From assembly GCA_002709045.1 (NCBI GenBank), contig PAPJ01000026.1, forward strand, positions 1 to 64,000: a stretch of 64,000 nt of DNA, in the 5' to 3' direction. The notes below the pieces were generated by a model that did not search any database, was not told the DNA's origin, and saw only the letters and a program-made list of their open reading frames with translations. This DNA is from Planctomycetaceae bacterium (GTDB lineage: Bacteria > Planctomycetota > Planctomycetia > Pirellulales > Pirellulaceae). The translations under genes were made by a program, and so were the position numbers. Position 1 is the stretch's first letter; every line of letters starts with the position of its first letter. Positions 1 through 8,018 of the stretch are shown here, one piece after another.

Positions 1-532
1 GGAACGGTTTGTGCAATGCTCCGATTCCCATCTCCTCATCAATATGTTCGCGGATTTGAAAATCGGTGAATTCACCCTTGAATTCATAGGGTGGGTCGGT
101 GGCCCAGATAGTCAGGATGACATCGATCGCTTCTGCCACGCGGCGGCCAATTTCGGGAGGTTCTACATTGAAGGCTTCCAGGTCTGTCGGAACCGCACCC
201 GGCCCAAAACACACATTGAGCCGCCCATGCGAAAGATGATCCATAAAGGCAAGGCGATTGGCTACATGGACAGGATTGTGATAGGCCAAACAGACAGGCG
301 CTGGGCCGATACGAATGTTTTTAGTCAGCCCCAGTACTTTGCCGAGAAATATCTCGGGAGACACAATGTTCTCGTAAGTTGAGGAATGGTGTTCCCCGAC
401 CCAGAAATCATCAAAGCCCAGTTCATCACATTTAATTGCCAGCTCAATATCTTCGTCGATCATTTGTACAAATGGTTTTTGCGGGTCGTGTATGGGCATT
501 ACAAACATGCCGGATTTTATATTCGTTGCCAT
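1..532 (-). CDS. LLM-class flavin-dependent monooxygenase, N-terminal part (runs off the window)
   Basis: Reading the minus strand from the ATG at 532-530 gives an open frame of 177 codons that leaves the window at base 1 without a stop. The protein begins MATNIKSGMFVMPIHDPQK and carries the luciferase-like signature GEHHSS followed by PVCLAYHNP and RLNVCFGPGAVPTDLEAF. It aligns closely with the complete protein at 46748-47860, so it is a paralogue of that bacterial-luciferase-like family. Members use reduced flavin and oxygen to oxidise small organic substrates in the cytoplasm; the substrate here is unknown. No signal peptide is seen. The start lies 6 bases after the stop of the preceding dehydrogenase gene, so it is probably the last visible gene of that operon. 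Plus-strand open frames here are shadows. Confidence 0.88.
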   Translation of the reverse strand, partial: MATNIKSGMFVMPIHDPQKPFVQMIDEDIELAIKCDELGFDDFWVGEHHSSTYENIVSPEIFLGKVLGLTKNIRIGPAPVCLAYHNPVHVANRLAFMDHLSHGRLNVCFGPGAVPTDLEAFNVEPPEIGRRVAEAIDVILTIWATDPPYEFKGEFTDFQIREHIDEEMGIGALHKPF

Positions 533-538
533 AATGCA

Positions 539-1582
539 TTAACTTTCGACTTCAATGTTTAACTTAGTGGCATAGTCGCGTATTGATTGCCAAGTTGCCG
601 GATCAACAGGAATTCCTTCCTCTAAACGCCGTCTTCTGTTTCGAAACTCAAGTTCTCCGGGAACCAAGACCTCGCCGAATCCATCGGCTGGTGGAGAGGA
701 TTTCATATAATTGACGGACTCGGTCATCAGGCTCTTAAACCGTTCTGCCTGAGTAAACGAATCAGTATTCATAATCAGGAAACAAACCCCATTGCCAAAG
801 GTTTCTGTAGAAGTCGTACTTACACCTGTGAAAACGGCTCCCAGAATCTCTACCAGTAATCCCAACGCATAGCCTTTGTGACCGACAGTCCCTCCGAAAG
901 GCAGAATACCTCCTTTGGGAGGTCCATAGAATTTATTGGGATCGTTGGTAGGCATTCCCTGCCCGTCAAGAATCCATCCATCGGGAACCATTTGTTGTTG
1001 GTTGCGATAGAAACGGATCTTTCCTTCAGGTGCGACCGACGTGGAAAAGTCGGCAACAATCGGATCGCCATCTGTCGGAGCCCCGTAGGCGATAGGGTTC
1101 GTGGCTAAACGACCTTCCCGTCCTCCGTAGGGAAGAACGTGATGTCCGTAGATAGGAGAATTGCATGTTGCGATGGCGATCATGCCTGCATCGGCGGCAG
1201 TGTTGACGTAAGAACCAAGACGTCCAACATGGTTGCAGTTACGCGTAATGACACAAGCCGTACCCTGCTCGGCAGCGATCTCGATGCCAGTTTCTATTGC
1301 TTTTGTCGCACCGACAGCACCAAATCCGTAACCACAGTCGACTTCGGCAGTGGTGGAACCCGTCTGTGAAACTTTAATCGGAACCTGAGTTTTTAGACTG
1401 CCGTCCTCAATGAATCCCAGATATTCCGGGATACGAATGATTCCGTGAGAGTCATGTCCCATGAGACTGCTTTTAACTAATTCAGCAGTTGCCAGTTCGG
1501 CTTCCGCTTCACCAGCTCCCAGACCTTGGAACAAAAGACTTCCGATCCGATGGATATTTTTAGGGCAATGTAAATCGTTCAT
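539..1582 (-). CDS. Ldh2-family (malate/L-lactate/ureidoglycolate type) dehydrogenase
   Basis: This 347-residue cytosolic protein matches the Ldh2/MDG2 family of NAD(P)-dependent 2-hydroxyacid oxidoreductases, which is unrelated to the Rossmann-fold dehydrogenases. Visible signatures are GHDSHGIIRIPEY (residues 42-54, with His46 and Arg50), NCNHVGRLGSY (His118 region) and the late GHKGYALGLLVE segment. Length is normal for the family. Substrates in characterised members include malate, lactate, ureidoglycolate and sugar-derived 2-hydroxyacids, and the exact one cannot be chosen here. Its ATG shares one base with the TAA of the upstream cyclase gene (TAATG), which suggests translational coupling. 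Neighbouring aldolase and D-2-hydroxyacid dehydrogenase genes suggest it reduces or oxidises a keto/hydroxy acid in the same pathway. Confidence 0.88.
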   Translation of the reverse strand: MNDLHCPKNIHRIGSLLFQGLGAGEAEAELATAELVKSSLMGHDSHGIIRIPEYLGFIEDGSLKTQVPIKVSQTGSTTAEVDCGYGFGAVGATKAIETGIEIAAEQGTACVITRNCNHVGRLGSYVNTAADAGMIAIATCNSPIYGHHVLPYGGREGRLATNPIAYGAPTDGDPIVADFSTSVAPEGKIRFYRNQQQMVPDGWILDGQGMPTNDPNKFYGPPKGGILPFGGTVGHKGYALGLLVEILGAVFTGVSTTSTETFGNGVCFLIMNTDSFTQAERFKSLMTESVNYMKSSPPADGFGEVLVPGELEFRNRRRRLEEGIPVDPATWQSIRDYATKLNIEVES

Positions 1583-2586
1583 TACTTTATCGCGATCGGG
1601 TTGCCAGGGGATCCGGTCGCTCCTTTTAGTCGTAAGGGGGCAAAGACAAAGGCAAACTCTGTCACTTTGTCCTTCGCCAGTTCAGCCAGATCCAGATTCT
1701 CTATATGATAGACACCATTTTTAGTAATATTCCACTGATGTACCGGGAATGCCTGTTCTGGATCTTCATGTGGTACGGCTTCGATTGCCCAGGTGTCAGC
1801 CCCAATCATTGAAACTTTGTGGTCGGTCAGGAATTTAGCTGCACCAAGTCCAATGCCGGGTTCACCTTCACCGTAAAGTTCATTGTCATTCATCCAGAGC
1901 TTTCCGTGCCCCGTATGAATCAGTACGATATCACCCTCGGTCAAAGTGAGTTTGGCCTTTTTTAGGCACGCCCGCAATTCTTCGGCAGAGATAGCATATC
2001 CGGCGGGTAAGCGATCTGCTCCGCGTAACGCAGCCACGTCCAGTAGGACACCACGTGCAAAGAATACTCCGACATTTTCGACCCCCAGCTTTTCAAGACC
2101 GTATGGATTACCAAAATCCGAAAGTTTGTTACCGTTATAAAAAATATGTTCCCCATCAATGTGTTTTCCGACATGTCCAAGTCCATCGAACTGAGTCCCG
2201 ACCTGACCAATCTCACCACTAACCAGTTCGTCATTGGAAACCATGCCATTGGCACCGCTTGGTAATCCGGTGGGCAAGCCGGGAATTGTGAGACTGAAGT
2301 GACGTTTGCCCGGCAAAGGCATACCGTGTTCATAAAGTCGGCCAAGTTGGTAAACTTTGCCTTCCTTGATGAGTTCTTTCGCGGATAGCACTTCCTCAGC
2401 TGTTTGCTGATTGGCAGCACCACGCTGGTCATCTGGTCCATACACAGAGGGCCAAAATTTATCGCCAATATCAACAAATGTGTTTGCCGTGCCAAAAACT
2501 ACCGTGGTAAGCATTGCAATGGCGAGCAGACTGAACACATTGAGTTGTAACGGTTTCATCAAAGACCTACGAACTGCTGACTTCAT
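1582..2586 (-). CDS. Exported cyclase-family (PF04199, kynurenine formamidase-like) hydrolase
   Basis: This 334-residue protein belongs to the cyclase superfamily of metal-dependent hydrolases that open or close amides and lactones. The metal-site segment is GTQFDGLGHVG at residues 130-140. It follows the GTQxD subgroup rather than the classical HxGTHxDxPxH, so Gln132, Asp134 and His138 are the likely metal-site residues. A hydrophobic stretch at about residues 17-36 after a basic N-terminus looks like a Sec signal peptide, unlike most cytosolic members. A second Met at residue 10 is an alternative start. The stop overlaps the start of the Ldh2-type gene by one base. I infer it prepares a cyclic ester or amide outside the membrane for the cytosolic enzymes encoded beside it; the substrate is not known. 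Confidence 0.85.
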   Translation of the reverse strand: MKSAVRRSLMKPLQLNVFSLLAIAMLTTVVFGTANTFVDIGDKFWPSVYGPDDQRGAANQQTAEEVLSAKELIKEGKVYQLGRLYEHGMPLPGKRHFSLTIPGLPTGLPSGANGMVSNDELVSGEIGQVGTQFDGLGHVGKHIDGEHIFYNGNKLSDFGNPYGLEKLGVENVGVFFARGVLLDVAALRGADRLPAGYAISAEELRACLKKAKLTLTEGDIVLIHTGHGKLWMNDNELYGEGEPGIGLGAAKFLTDHKVSMIGADTWAIEAVPHEDPEQAFPVHQWNITKNGVYHIENLDLAELAKDKVTEFAFVFAPLRLKGATGSPGNPIAIK

Positions 2587-2665
2587 TTTTATCTCCTGTA
2601 ATGGAAAGAACCAACCATGATTTTAGCATACTCACATGAGCCTGTATGGTGTTGGCTTCAGTCGG

Positions 2666-3436
2666 CTATGCCTGACGTATTTGCCGATAGAGTTGGTCAG
2701 CAAACTGGACCATATACTGATAGTCAGCCCCGACCATGGCCCAGTGAGCACCGGCGGCGTGCCAGCGTTTTGCAACAGTCGCACTGCTTCCCATTCCAAC
2801 TCCCACATAAACGCCGGCCTCACGGCATTTATCGATCGAGGTTTGTATGGCCTCAACGACCGTCGGGTGATCAATTTGCCCAGGCAATTCATAGGAGCCT
2901 GAAAGGTCGTACGGCCCGATTACTACGCCGTCTAATCCTTCGATGGAAACTAAGGCGTCAATGTCATCTACAAGAGCTCTGGACTCGATCTGACCAACGA
3001 CAAAAGTCTCCCGATTGGCTTGAGAAAGATAAGTGTCGTTGCCAATTCGGCCGTAATTTGTACTACGTCGCGGACCATATCCCCGACTACCTTGCATCGG
3101 ATATCGACAGGCATTTACGAATTCCTGAACTTCAGCAACGGTTTGCGCCTGAGGAAGGATGATACCGTCAGCACCTGCGTCCAAGACACGTTTCACCCAG
3201 GCGATCTCTCCTGAGGGCACGCGGACGAGTCCCGGAACACCACAGGCACGACAGGCAATAATGTGATTAACCATCGACTCAAAATTGGTCGGGCTGTGTT
3301 CCAGATCGATCCAGATGTAATCGGCCGTAGCTGCAAGTGCTTCGGTAACCGAAGCGTCAGAGAAACTGACTGTTGGTCCGACACATAAGTGGCCGGCATC
3401 CATTTTATCCTTGAAGGCCTGGATATTGTCGTACAT
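2666..3436 (-). CDS. HpcH/HpaI-family class II pyruvate aldolase
   Basis: This 256-residue protein has the full set of family residues. The segment IDLEHSP gives Asp44 and His47, VRVP gives Arg72, GQIES gives Glu151 and GPYDLSGS gives Asp177. These are each offset by two from the well-known E. coli HpaI residues (Asp42, His45, Arg70, Glu149, Asp175), so metal binding and pyruvate-enolate chemistry should be intact. Such enzymes cleave 2-keto-3-deoxy or 4-hydroxy-2-keto acids to pyruvate plus an aldehyde in the cytosol. The length is normal and there is no signal peptide. It sits 79 bp upstream (in transcription) of the cyclase gene and 31 bp after the 2-hydroxyacid dehydrogenase gene. An alternative reading is 2-keto-3-deoxy-L-rhamnonate or related sugar-acid aldolase; the sequence alone does not decide. 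Confidence 0.92.
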   Translation of the reverse strand: MYDNIQAFKDKMDAGHLCVGPTVSFSDASVTEALAATADYIWIDLEHSPTNFESMVNHIIACRACGVPGLVRVPSGEIAWVKRVLDAGADGIILPQAQTVAEVQEFVNACRYPMQGSRGYGPRRSTNYGRIGNDTYLSQANRETFVVGQIESRALVDDIDALVSIEGLDGVVIGPYDLSGSYELPGQIDHPTVVEAIQTSIDKCREAGVYVGVGMGSSATVAKRWHAAGAHWAMVGADYQYMVQFADQLYRQIRQA

Positions 3437-3467
3437 CTTTTAATACCGCCTTAAATGATAAGTCTGC

Positions 3468-4469
3468 CTACCAGGTCCAACCATCTCGGATCTCGGAATT
3501 TACCACAGCCCCTTCCGGCCATTTCCCGTGACGCAGGCTGGCAATACATTCGGCTGCTTCCACTCCCATCATCAATCGTGATAAGTGATCTCCCGAACCT
3601 ATATGAGGGCTGCAGATTACGTTTGGTAATGTAAATAGTGGGTTGTCTGCACTGGGGGGTTCCTGCTCATATACGTCGAGTCCTGCTCCGTATAGATGCC
3701 CACTCTTTAATGCGTCATAGAGATCGGTTTCAACCTGTAATCCTCCGCGAGCTGTGTTAATCAGAACGCTTCCCTGTTTCATCTTGGAAAGAAATTCAGC
3801 GTTGATAAGATCTTTGGTATCTTCGGTGACTGGGCAGTGGACACTGATGTAATCACTGTTGTTGAGCAGGACATCCAGTTCGACTAGTTCAATTCCATGC
3901 TGAGCTACAAAATCGTTATTGGGATAAAGTTCGTAAGCAATGACTTTCATGCCCATTGCGACAGCCCGCACGGCAAGACTGCGTCCAATCCTCCCCAGCC
4001 CGATGATTCCGAGAGTTGTTCCGCGAATGGGTAAGGTTTCAGACTGTGGCCAGCGTCCAGCGCGACTGTGTGCGTCGTTGTCCAGTACACCTTTAGCAAT
4101 ACCAAACATTAGCATCAAAGCATGTTCAGCAACCGATTCATGATTAGCATTGGGGGTGATGCAGACAGCTATATTATGCTTGGTTGCGGCGGGGATATTG
4201 ACCCGGTCATAACCAACACCACTACGGGCAATAACCCGTAATTCCGGGCAGGCAGCCATTACGTTTTCGGTGATAATCGGACCTCCGGCGAGCACCGCGT
4301 TGCACTTTTGTAGCTGAGCGATCGTTTCCTCTTCACCCTTACCACGGGAGAATGTGGGGTCATCGGGATAGATGACTTCAAGTCCGGCATCTTCAAGTAC
4401 TTTTACATATTGTGCATCGTGCAATTCATACATGTGCTCAGGGTCGATAAGTACAACGTCAGTTGGCAT
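3468..4469 (-). CDS. D-isomer-specific 2-hydroxyacid dehydrogenase (phosphoglycerate dehydrogenase-like)
   Basis: This 333-residue cytosolic protein shows the NAD-binding motif GLGRIG (residues 157-162) and the catalytic triad of the family: Arg241 in NTARGG, Glu270 in DVYEQEP and His289 in CSPHIGSG. It lacks the C-terminal ACT domain found in many serine-pathway SerA proteins, so it is more likely a dedicated catabolic 2-hydroxyacid (hydroxypyruvate, glyoxylate or sugar acid) reductase. It is the first gene of the compact acid-metabolism group that runs to base 1 on this strand, 31 bp before the aldolase gene. The pairing with an HpaI-type aldolase supports a role in interconverting a hydroxyacid and a ketoacid. 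Confidence 0.92.
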   Translation of the reverse strand: MPTDVVLIDPEHMYELHDAQYVKVLEDAGLEVIYPDDPTFSRGKGEEETIAQLQKCNAVLAGGPIITENVMAACPELRVIARSGVGYDRVNIPAATKHNIAVCITPNANHESVAEHALMLMFGIAKGVLDNDAHSRAGRWPQSETLPIRGTTLGIIGLGRIGRSLAVRAVAMGMKVIAYELYPNNDFVAQHGIELVELDVLLNNSDYISVHCPVTEDTKDLINAEFLSKMKQGSVLINTARGGLQVETDLYDALKSGHLYGAGLDVYEQEPPSADNPLFTLPNVICSPHIGSGDHLSRLMMGVEAAECIASLRHGKWPEGAVVNSEIRDGWTW

Positions 4470-4586
4470 AGTATTGACTCAATTTCTGTTGGCGGTGGTG
4501 CATATTTTTATAAGTATCTAATGTCGTCTTTTTAGGGCAGCTAAACAAGCCCACCCAGAGAGCTGGTCGACAGAAGGTTCGGTGGG

Positions 4587-6500
4587 TTATGGTGCTGTAC
4601 CGATACAAATGACTTCTTTCATTGTGCGGTGATACAGTTTTCCATTTGCGTACGTAAGCGAGTTAACCGTCCAGGTTTCGCCGGGAGGTCCAAGATCATT
4701 GACAGATAGGATGGCTGAGTGATCCAGTTTCTTTGCCATCGCATCCAGAACGTAAACCAGACCGGTCATAGAAGTGAAGTAAATTCGGTCGTTAACCACG
4801 GTGGGAGCACCTAGAAAAGATTTTGTAAAACCTCCAAGTTTAATGCGGGGATCCTGTGCGACATCGTATCCGCGAGAATTCCTCGTGTCATTGACTTGCA
4901 CTTCTGCAAAGATCCATCCGTTTGAACCTGCTGTTGCCGACTGGATTTGACTAGGTAACTCTAAATATTCTGCTTTGCCGGTTTCTACATGCACCCGGGC
5001 AACCTGCCATTTGTCCCGAATCAGGAAATAAAAGTGCTCTCGGGCGACAATGTTAGTGTGCCGCAGATCAACGACACCACGAATCGTCTGATTGCTTGTA
5101 GTTTGGTACTGCTTTTTATCTTTATTCCACAGCGTCGTTGTTGCGTTTGTTAGCAAATCGTGCTCGTAAACCGGTTTTCCGGTTTTTGACTCCAATACAG
5201 TCAGCTTGAGGTGACCGGTTTTAAGCCAGTAAGCATAGCGTTCGTCCCAGTGTTGATTGGCTAATGCGCCAAAGGGTACTTTTTCCTGTGGATCCCAATG
5301 CCATAGTGTCTTTCCGGCATCGTCGCCGAATAATTTTGTCAAACTGAGGCCGTTCGGACGTTCAGGTACCTCATGAGGTCCCCCTCTGCCCTGAAGTATA
5401 TAGGGTTTGCCGTTAAGCGTACCTGGAATCGGCGTGTTGTAGTGGGTGATCGCATGTTCTGAAATCCATTCGGTTACTCCGGTTTTTTTATTGATAGCCC
5501 GCAGGTAGTTCCATTTGCGATCACCTTCCTGGGATTTGCGCGGATCGTCGTTGGGGAGCGGTTCAACATTGAGAATCCAGTCTCCAGTAATAATGGGTTC
5601 ATACTGTTTGTTGAATGGAGCTTTAGCCGAGGGTGTCCATTCACGGAACCAAATCCTTTTGCCGTTGACCGTCCAGCATCCCATGGATCCACTGGCGTTG
5701 ACGAACCACACATAGTTACCATCTGTAATGGGTGTTGGTGAACTGGAATCGCTAAAGCCATAGTTATAGGGTCCCTCAACCGATCCCGTAAGCGGTACGC
5801 TCCACCGCACCTCCCCATTGTTTGCATCCAGACAGTAAGCGACGATATCCGTTGTCTTTAGCGATGGTAGCGCACGGATCTTTAATTCAATGTCGGACTT
5901 TGTTTTTTCAATGACAGCATAGTCTTCGGAGTGACTGATACGAATTCGATTCATCTGATTGGTTAGTTGTCGCTGCTTGGCTTCCAGTTCCTTTACTTTG
6001 GGGTGAAATCTTCGTACGCGTTCGCGTAACTTTGCTATATTTTGATTCGCATTTTCGGTCAGCAGCATGTCTACACGTTTGGTTATTAGTTCTTCTATTT
6101 GATCGTCGTGACTTTGATAAGTGGATTGCAGAGTGGCGAACGTAATATTGGACTTGAGGATGTCCTTATCCACGGTGTCGAGGATGACTGCTTTGCGCTG
6201 AAGAATGTCCTCCAGTTGAGCCTTTAAGGCGTTGGGATCGTGCTTTGGATTCCACGGTTTCAGAATCGATAGAAAGACCAGGTTATTGTAAACGGCTATT
6301 CCACTCTGGCCACCTTCGGGCAATGTGGTCTTCCAGTGAATGTTGTGATTGGCTCGCACGCTGAATTTTAGTGGCGGTTGTGGCCCCTTTACTGTCCAGC
6401 GTCCTTTTGGTCCTCCAGCCATAGGCCAATTGGGTTCGGCAGAAGCGGTAACCGTTGTTAAGGTCAGTAGTAAACCAAACGTTAGTTTGCGGAGATACAC
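4587..6500 (-). CDS. Exported PQQ-like beta-propeller protein with coiled-coil insertion
   Basis: The 637-residue product starts with a Sec signal (MYLRKLTFGLLLTLTTVTASA). The body is rich in PQQ/WD-like propeller blades: DANNGEVRWSVPLTGSV near residue 225, ESKTGKPVYEHDL, and VYVLDAMAKKLDHSAIL near the C-terminus. These resemble quinoprotein dehydrogenase folds, but no clear PQQ or calcium ligands or haem site can be assigned, so enzymatic activity is doubtful. Between blade material at about residues 60-85 and 215 lies a charged, heptad-like helical segment (about residues 89-212) predicted to form a coiled coil. The gene follows a DUF1501 gene on the same strand with a 62-bp gap, suggesting a shared transcript with the PSD1/DUF1501 pair upstream. 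Its role is probably binding or scaffolding in the periplasm. Confidence 0.82.
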   Translation of the reverse strand: MYLRKLTFGLLLTLTTVTASAEPNWPMAGGPKGRWTVKGPQPPLKFSVRANHNIHWKTTLPEGGQSGIAVYNNLVFLSILKPWNPKHDPNALKAQLEDILQRKAVILDTVDKDILKSNITFATLQSTYQSHDDQIEELITKRVDMLLTENANQNIAKLRERVRRFHPKVKELEAKQRQLTNQMNRIRISHSEDYAVIEKTKSDIELKIRALPSLKTTDIVAYCLDANNGEVRWSVPLTGSVEGPYNYGFSDSSSPTPITDGNYVWFVNASGSMGCWTVNGKRIWFREWTPSAKAPFNKQYEPIITGDWILNVEPLPNDDPRKSQEGDRKWNYLRAINKKTGVTEWISEHAITHYNTPIPGTLNGKPYILQGRGGPHEVPERPNGLSLTKLFGDDAGKTLWHWDPQEKVPFGALANQHWDERYAYWLKTGHLKLTVLESKTGKPVYEHDLLTNATTTLWNKDKKQYQTTSNQTIRGVVDLRHTNIVAREHFYFLIRDKWQVARVHVETGKAEYLELPSQIQSATAGSNGWIFAEVQVNDTRNSRGYDVAQDPRIKLGGFTKSFLGAPTVVNDRIYFTSMTGLVYVLDAMAKKLDHSAILSVNDLGPPGETWTVNSLTYANGKLYHRTMKEVICIGTAP

Positions 6501-6562
6501 CAGTTGAGCCTTTGACTAATAAGAGCAGGATGTTTTTTTGCAGGGCGGCGGTAAAAAAAATA

Positions 6563-7999
6563 TTAGGTAATTAGCTCTTTAATGACGTGAGCGTCATAGA
6601 CATCAGTCAGACGTTCGTTGCGACCATTGTGCTCGTAAACCAGATCCTCATGGTTAAGCCCCAGTTGGTGTAGTACGGTCGCATGGTAATCCGAATATTT
6701 TGTGCGTTTTTCGATGCTCCGATAGCCAAAGTCATCGGTGGCTCCGTAGGTCTGTCCACCTTTTATTCCGCCACCGGCCATCCAGACACTAAACCCATAC
6801 GGATGATGATCCCGGCCTTCACTGCCTTGAGCCGCTCCGCCCCGTAGTTCAGCACCAGGCGTGCGTCCAAATTCACCACCCCAAAGTACAAGTGTGCTAT
6901 CGAGAAGTCCTCGTTGTTCCAGGTCGGTCAGCAAAGCTCCAATCGGCCCATCCGTTTCCAGACAACACTTTTTGGTATTCTCGACATTGGATGTGTGTGT
7001 GTCCCAGGGCTGGCTCTTCATCATGATTTGTATAAACCTCACACCACGTTCAACCAGTCGGCGGGCCATTAGACAGCGTTTACCATAGGACTGGGTAGTA
7101 GGATTGTCGAGACCATATGCCTGCTGCGTGACCGCGGATTCACGAGTGATATCGATTGCATCGGTAGCTGCCAGTTGCATTCGGGCCGCCAGTTCCAGAT
7201 TGGTGATACGGGCATCAAGTTCTAATTCCTTCGGATGACGCTCTTGATGTTTGCGGTTTAATGAACGAAGAAGGTCCAGTTTTTTCTCGCGAGTGTTACC
7301 CATGAGAGATTTGGAGGGCTGTAAATTAAGGATCGGCGAGCCTTCACTTCGAAACGCCGTGCCCTGATAGACAGGTGGTAACCAACCACTCGACCAGTTG
7401 CGGACGCCGTCGGTGCTTGGCCCCTGTGGATCCGGTAAGGCGACATACGCCGGCAGATTTTGATTGATGGTTCCCAGACCGTATGAAGCCCAGGATCCAA
7501 TAGTTGGCCGCCCGGGAATGATGAGACCGGTTTGCGCCAGCCAGATGGAGTGTTCGTGATTACGATGTTCACCATACATCGACCGAATGACAGCGATTTT
7601 ATCAGCATGTTCGGCGATACAGGGTAACTGATCAGAAAATTGAATACCGGATTCCCCATGCTGCCTGAATTTAAAAGGTGTTCCCAGTAAATACTTGGTG
7701 CGTTCTTCGTCATCTGCAACGGTGGCCGGGGGAGCGTCTCCGCTGTATTTGTTGAGTAATGGCTTGGGATCTAACAGATCCACCTGACTAGGTCCGCCAT
7801 GCATGAATAGTTGGATGACCGCTTTAGCTCGGGGGCGATGGACCGGGCTGCGGGGTGTAAGATTGTGAATGCCTTGTCCGGCATTGGTCTCTTGCTGAAG
7901 AAGTGTTGATAGAATTACACCACCAAACCCGGCCCCCAGTTGTCTGAGAGTCTGTCGACGTGAAATTTCGTAACACTCTTTAGTTGTCAGCTGATTCAT
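6563..7999 (-). CDS. DUF1501 protein, Tat-exported, partner of the PSD1 gene at 8019
   Basis: The 478-residue protein begins with a twin-arginine signal (SRRQTLRQLG, residues 13-22, then a hydrophobic stretch). DUF1501 (PF07394) proteins resemble the alkaline phosphatase/sulfatase superfamily. The corresponding metal-site-like motifs are HGGPSQVD (67-74), GEFGRTP (375-381) and GRDHH (395-399). The C-terminus has the LHQLGLNHEDL segment typical of the subgroup with a short final domain. No substrate has been established for this family that I can name. The gene begins 19 bp after the stop of the large cytochrome-domain gene upstream, the usual DUF1549/DUF1553 plus DUF1501 arrangement in planctomycetes. 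Tat export suggests it folds and loads its cofactor before crossing the membrane. Confidence 0.93.
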   Translation of the reverse strand: MNQLTTKECYEISRRQTLRQLGAGFGGVILSTLLQQETNAGQGIHNLTPRSPVHRPRAKAVIQLFMHGGPSQVDLLDPKPLLNKYSGDAPPATVADDEERTKYLLGTPFKFRQHGESGIQFSDQLPCIAEHADKIAVIRSMYGEHRNHEHSIWLAQTGLIIPGRPTIGSWASYGLGTINQNLPAYVALPDPQGPSTDGVRNWSSGWLPPVYQGTAFRSEGSPILNLQPSKSLMGNTREKKLDLLRSLNRKHQERHPKELELDARITNLELAARMQLAATDAIDITRESAVTQQAYGLDNPTTQSYGKRCLMARRLVERGVRFIQIMMKSQPWDTHTSNVENTKKCCLETDGPIGALLTDLEQRGLLDSTLVLWGGEFGRTPGAELRGGAAQGSEGRDHHPYGFSVWMAGGGIKGGQTYGATDDFGYRSIEKRTKYSDYHATVLHQLGLNHEDLVYEHNGRNERLTDVYDAHVIKELIT

Positions 8000-8018
8000 A
8001 ATTCATGTCCCGCGATTG

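Noticed and set aside
11..382. A 123-codon open frame on the plus strand
   Set aside because: The opposite strand encodes a clear luciferase-like protein across the whole stretch; the plus frame has no recognisable content.
2617..3162. A 181-codon open frame on the plus strand
   Set aside because: It lies wholly opposite the HpaI-type aldolase, whose catalytic residues are all present, and its translation is low-complexity and cysteine/arginine-rich.
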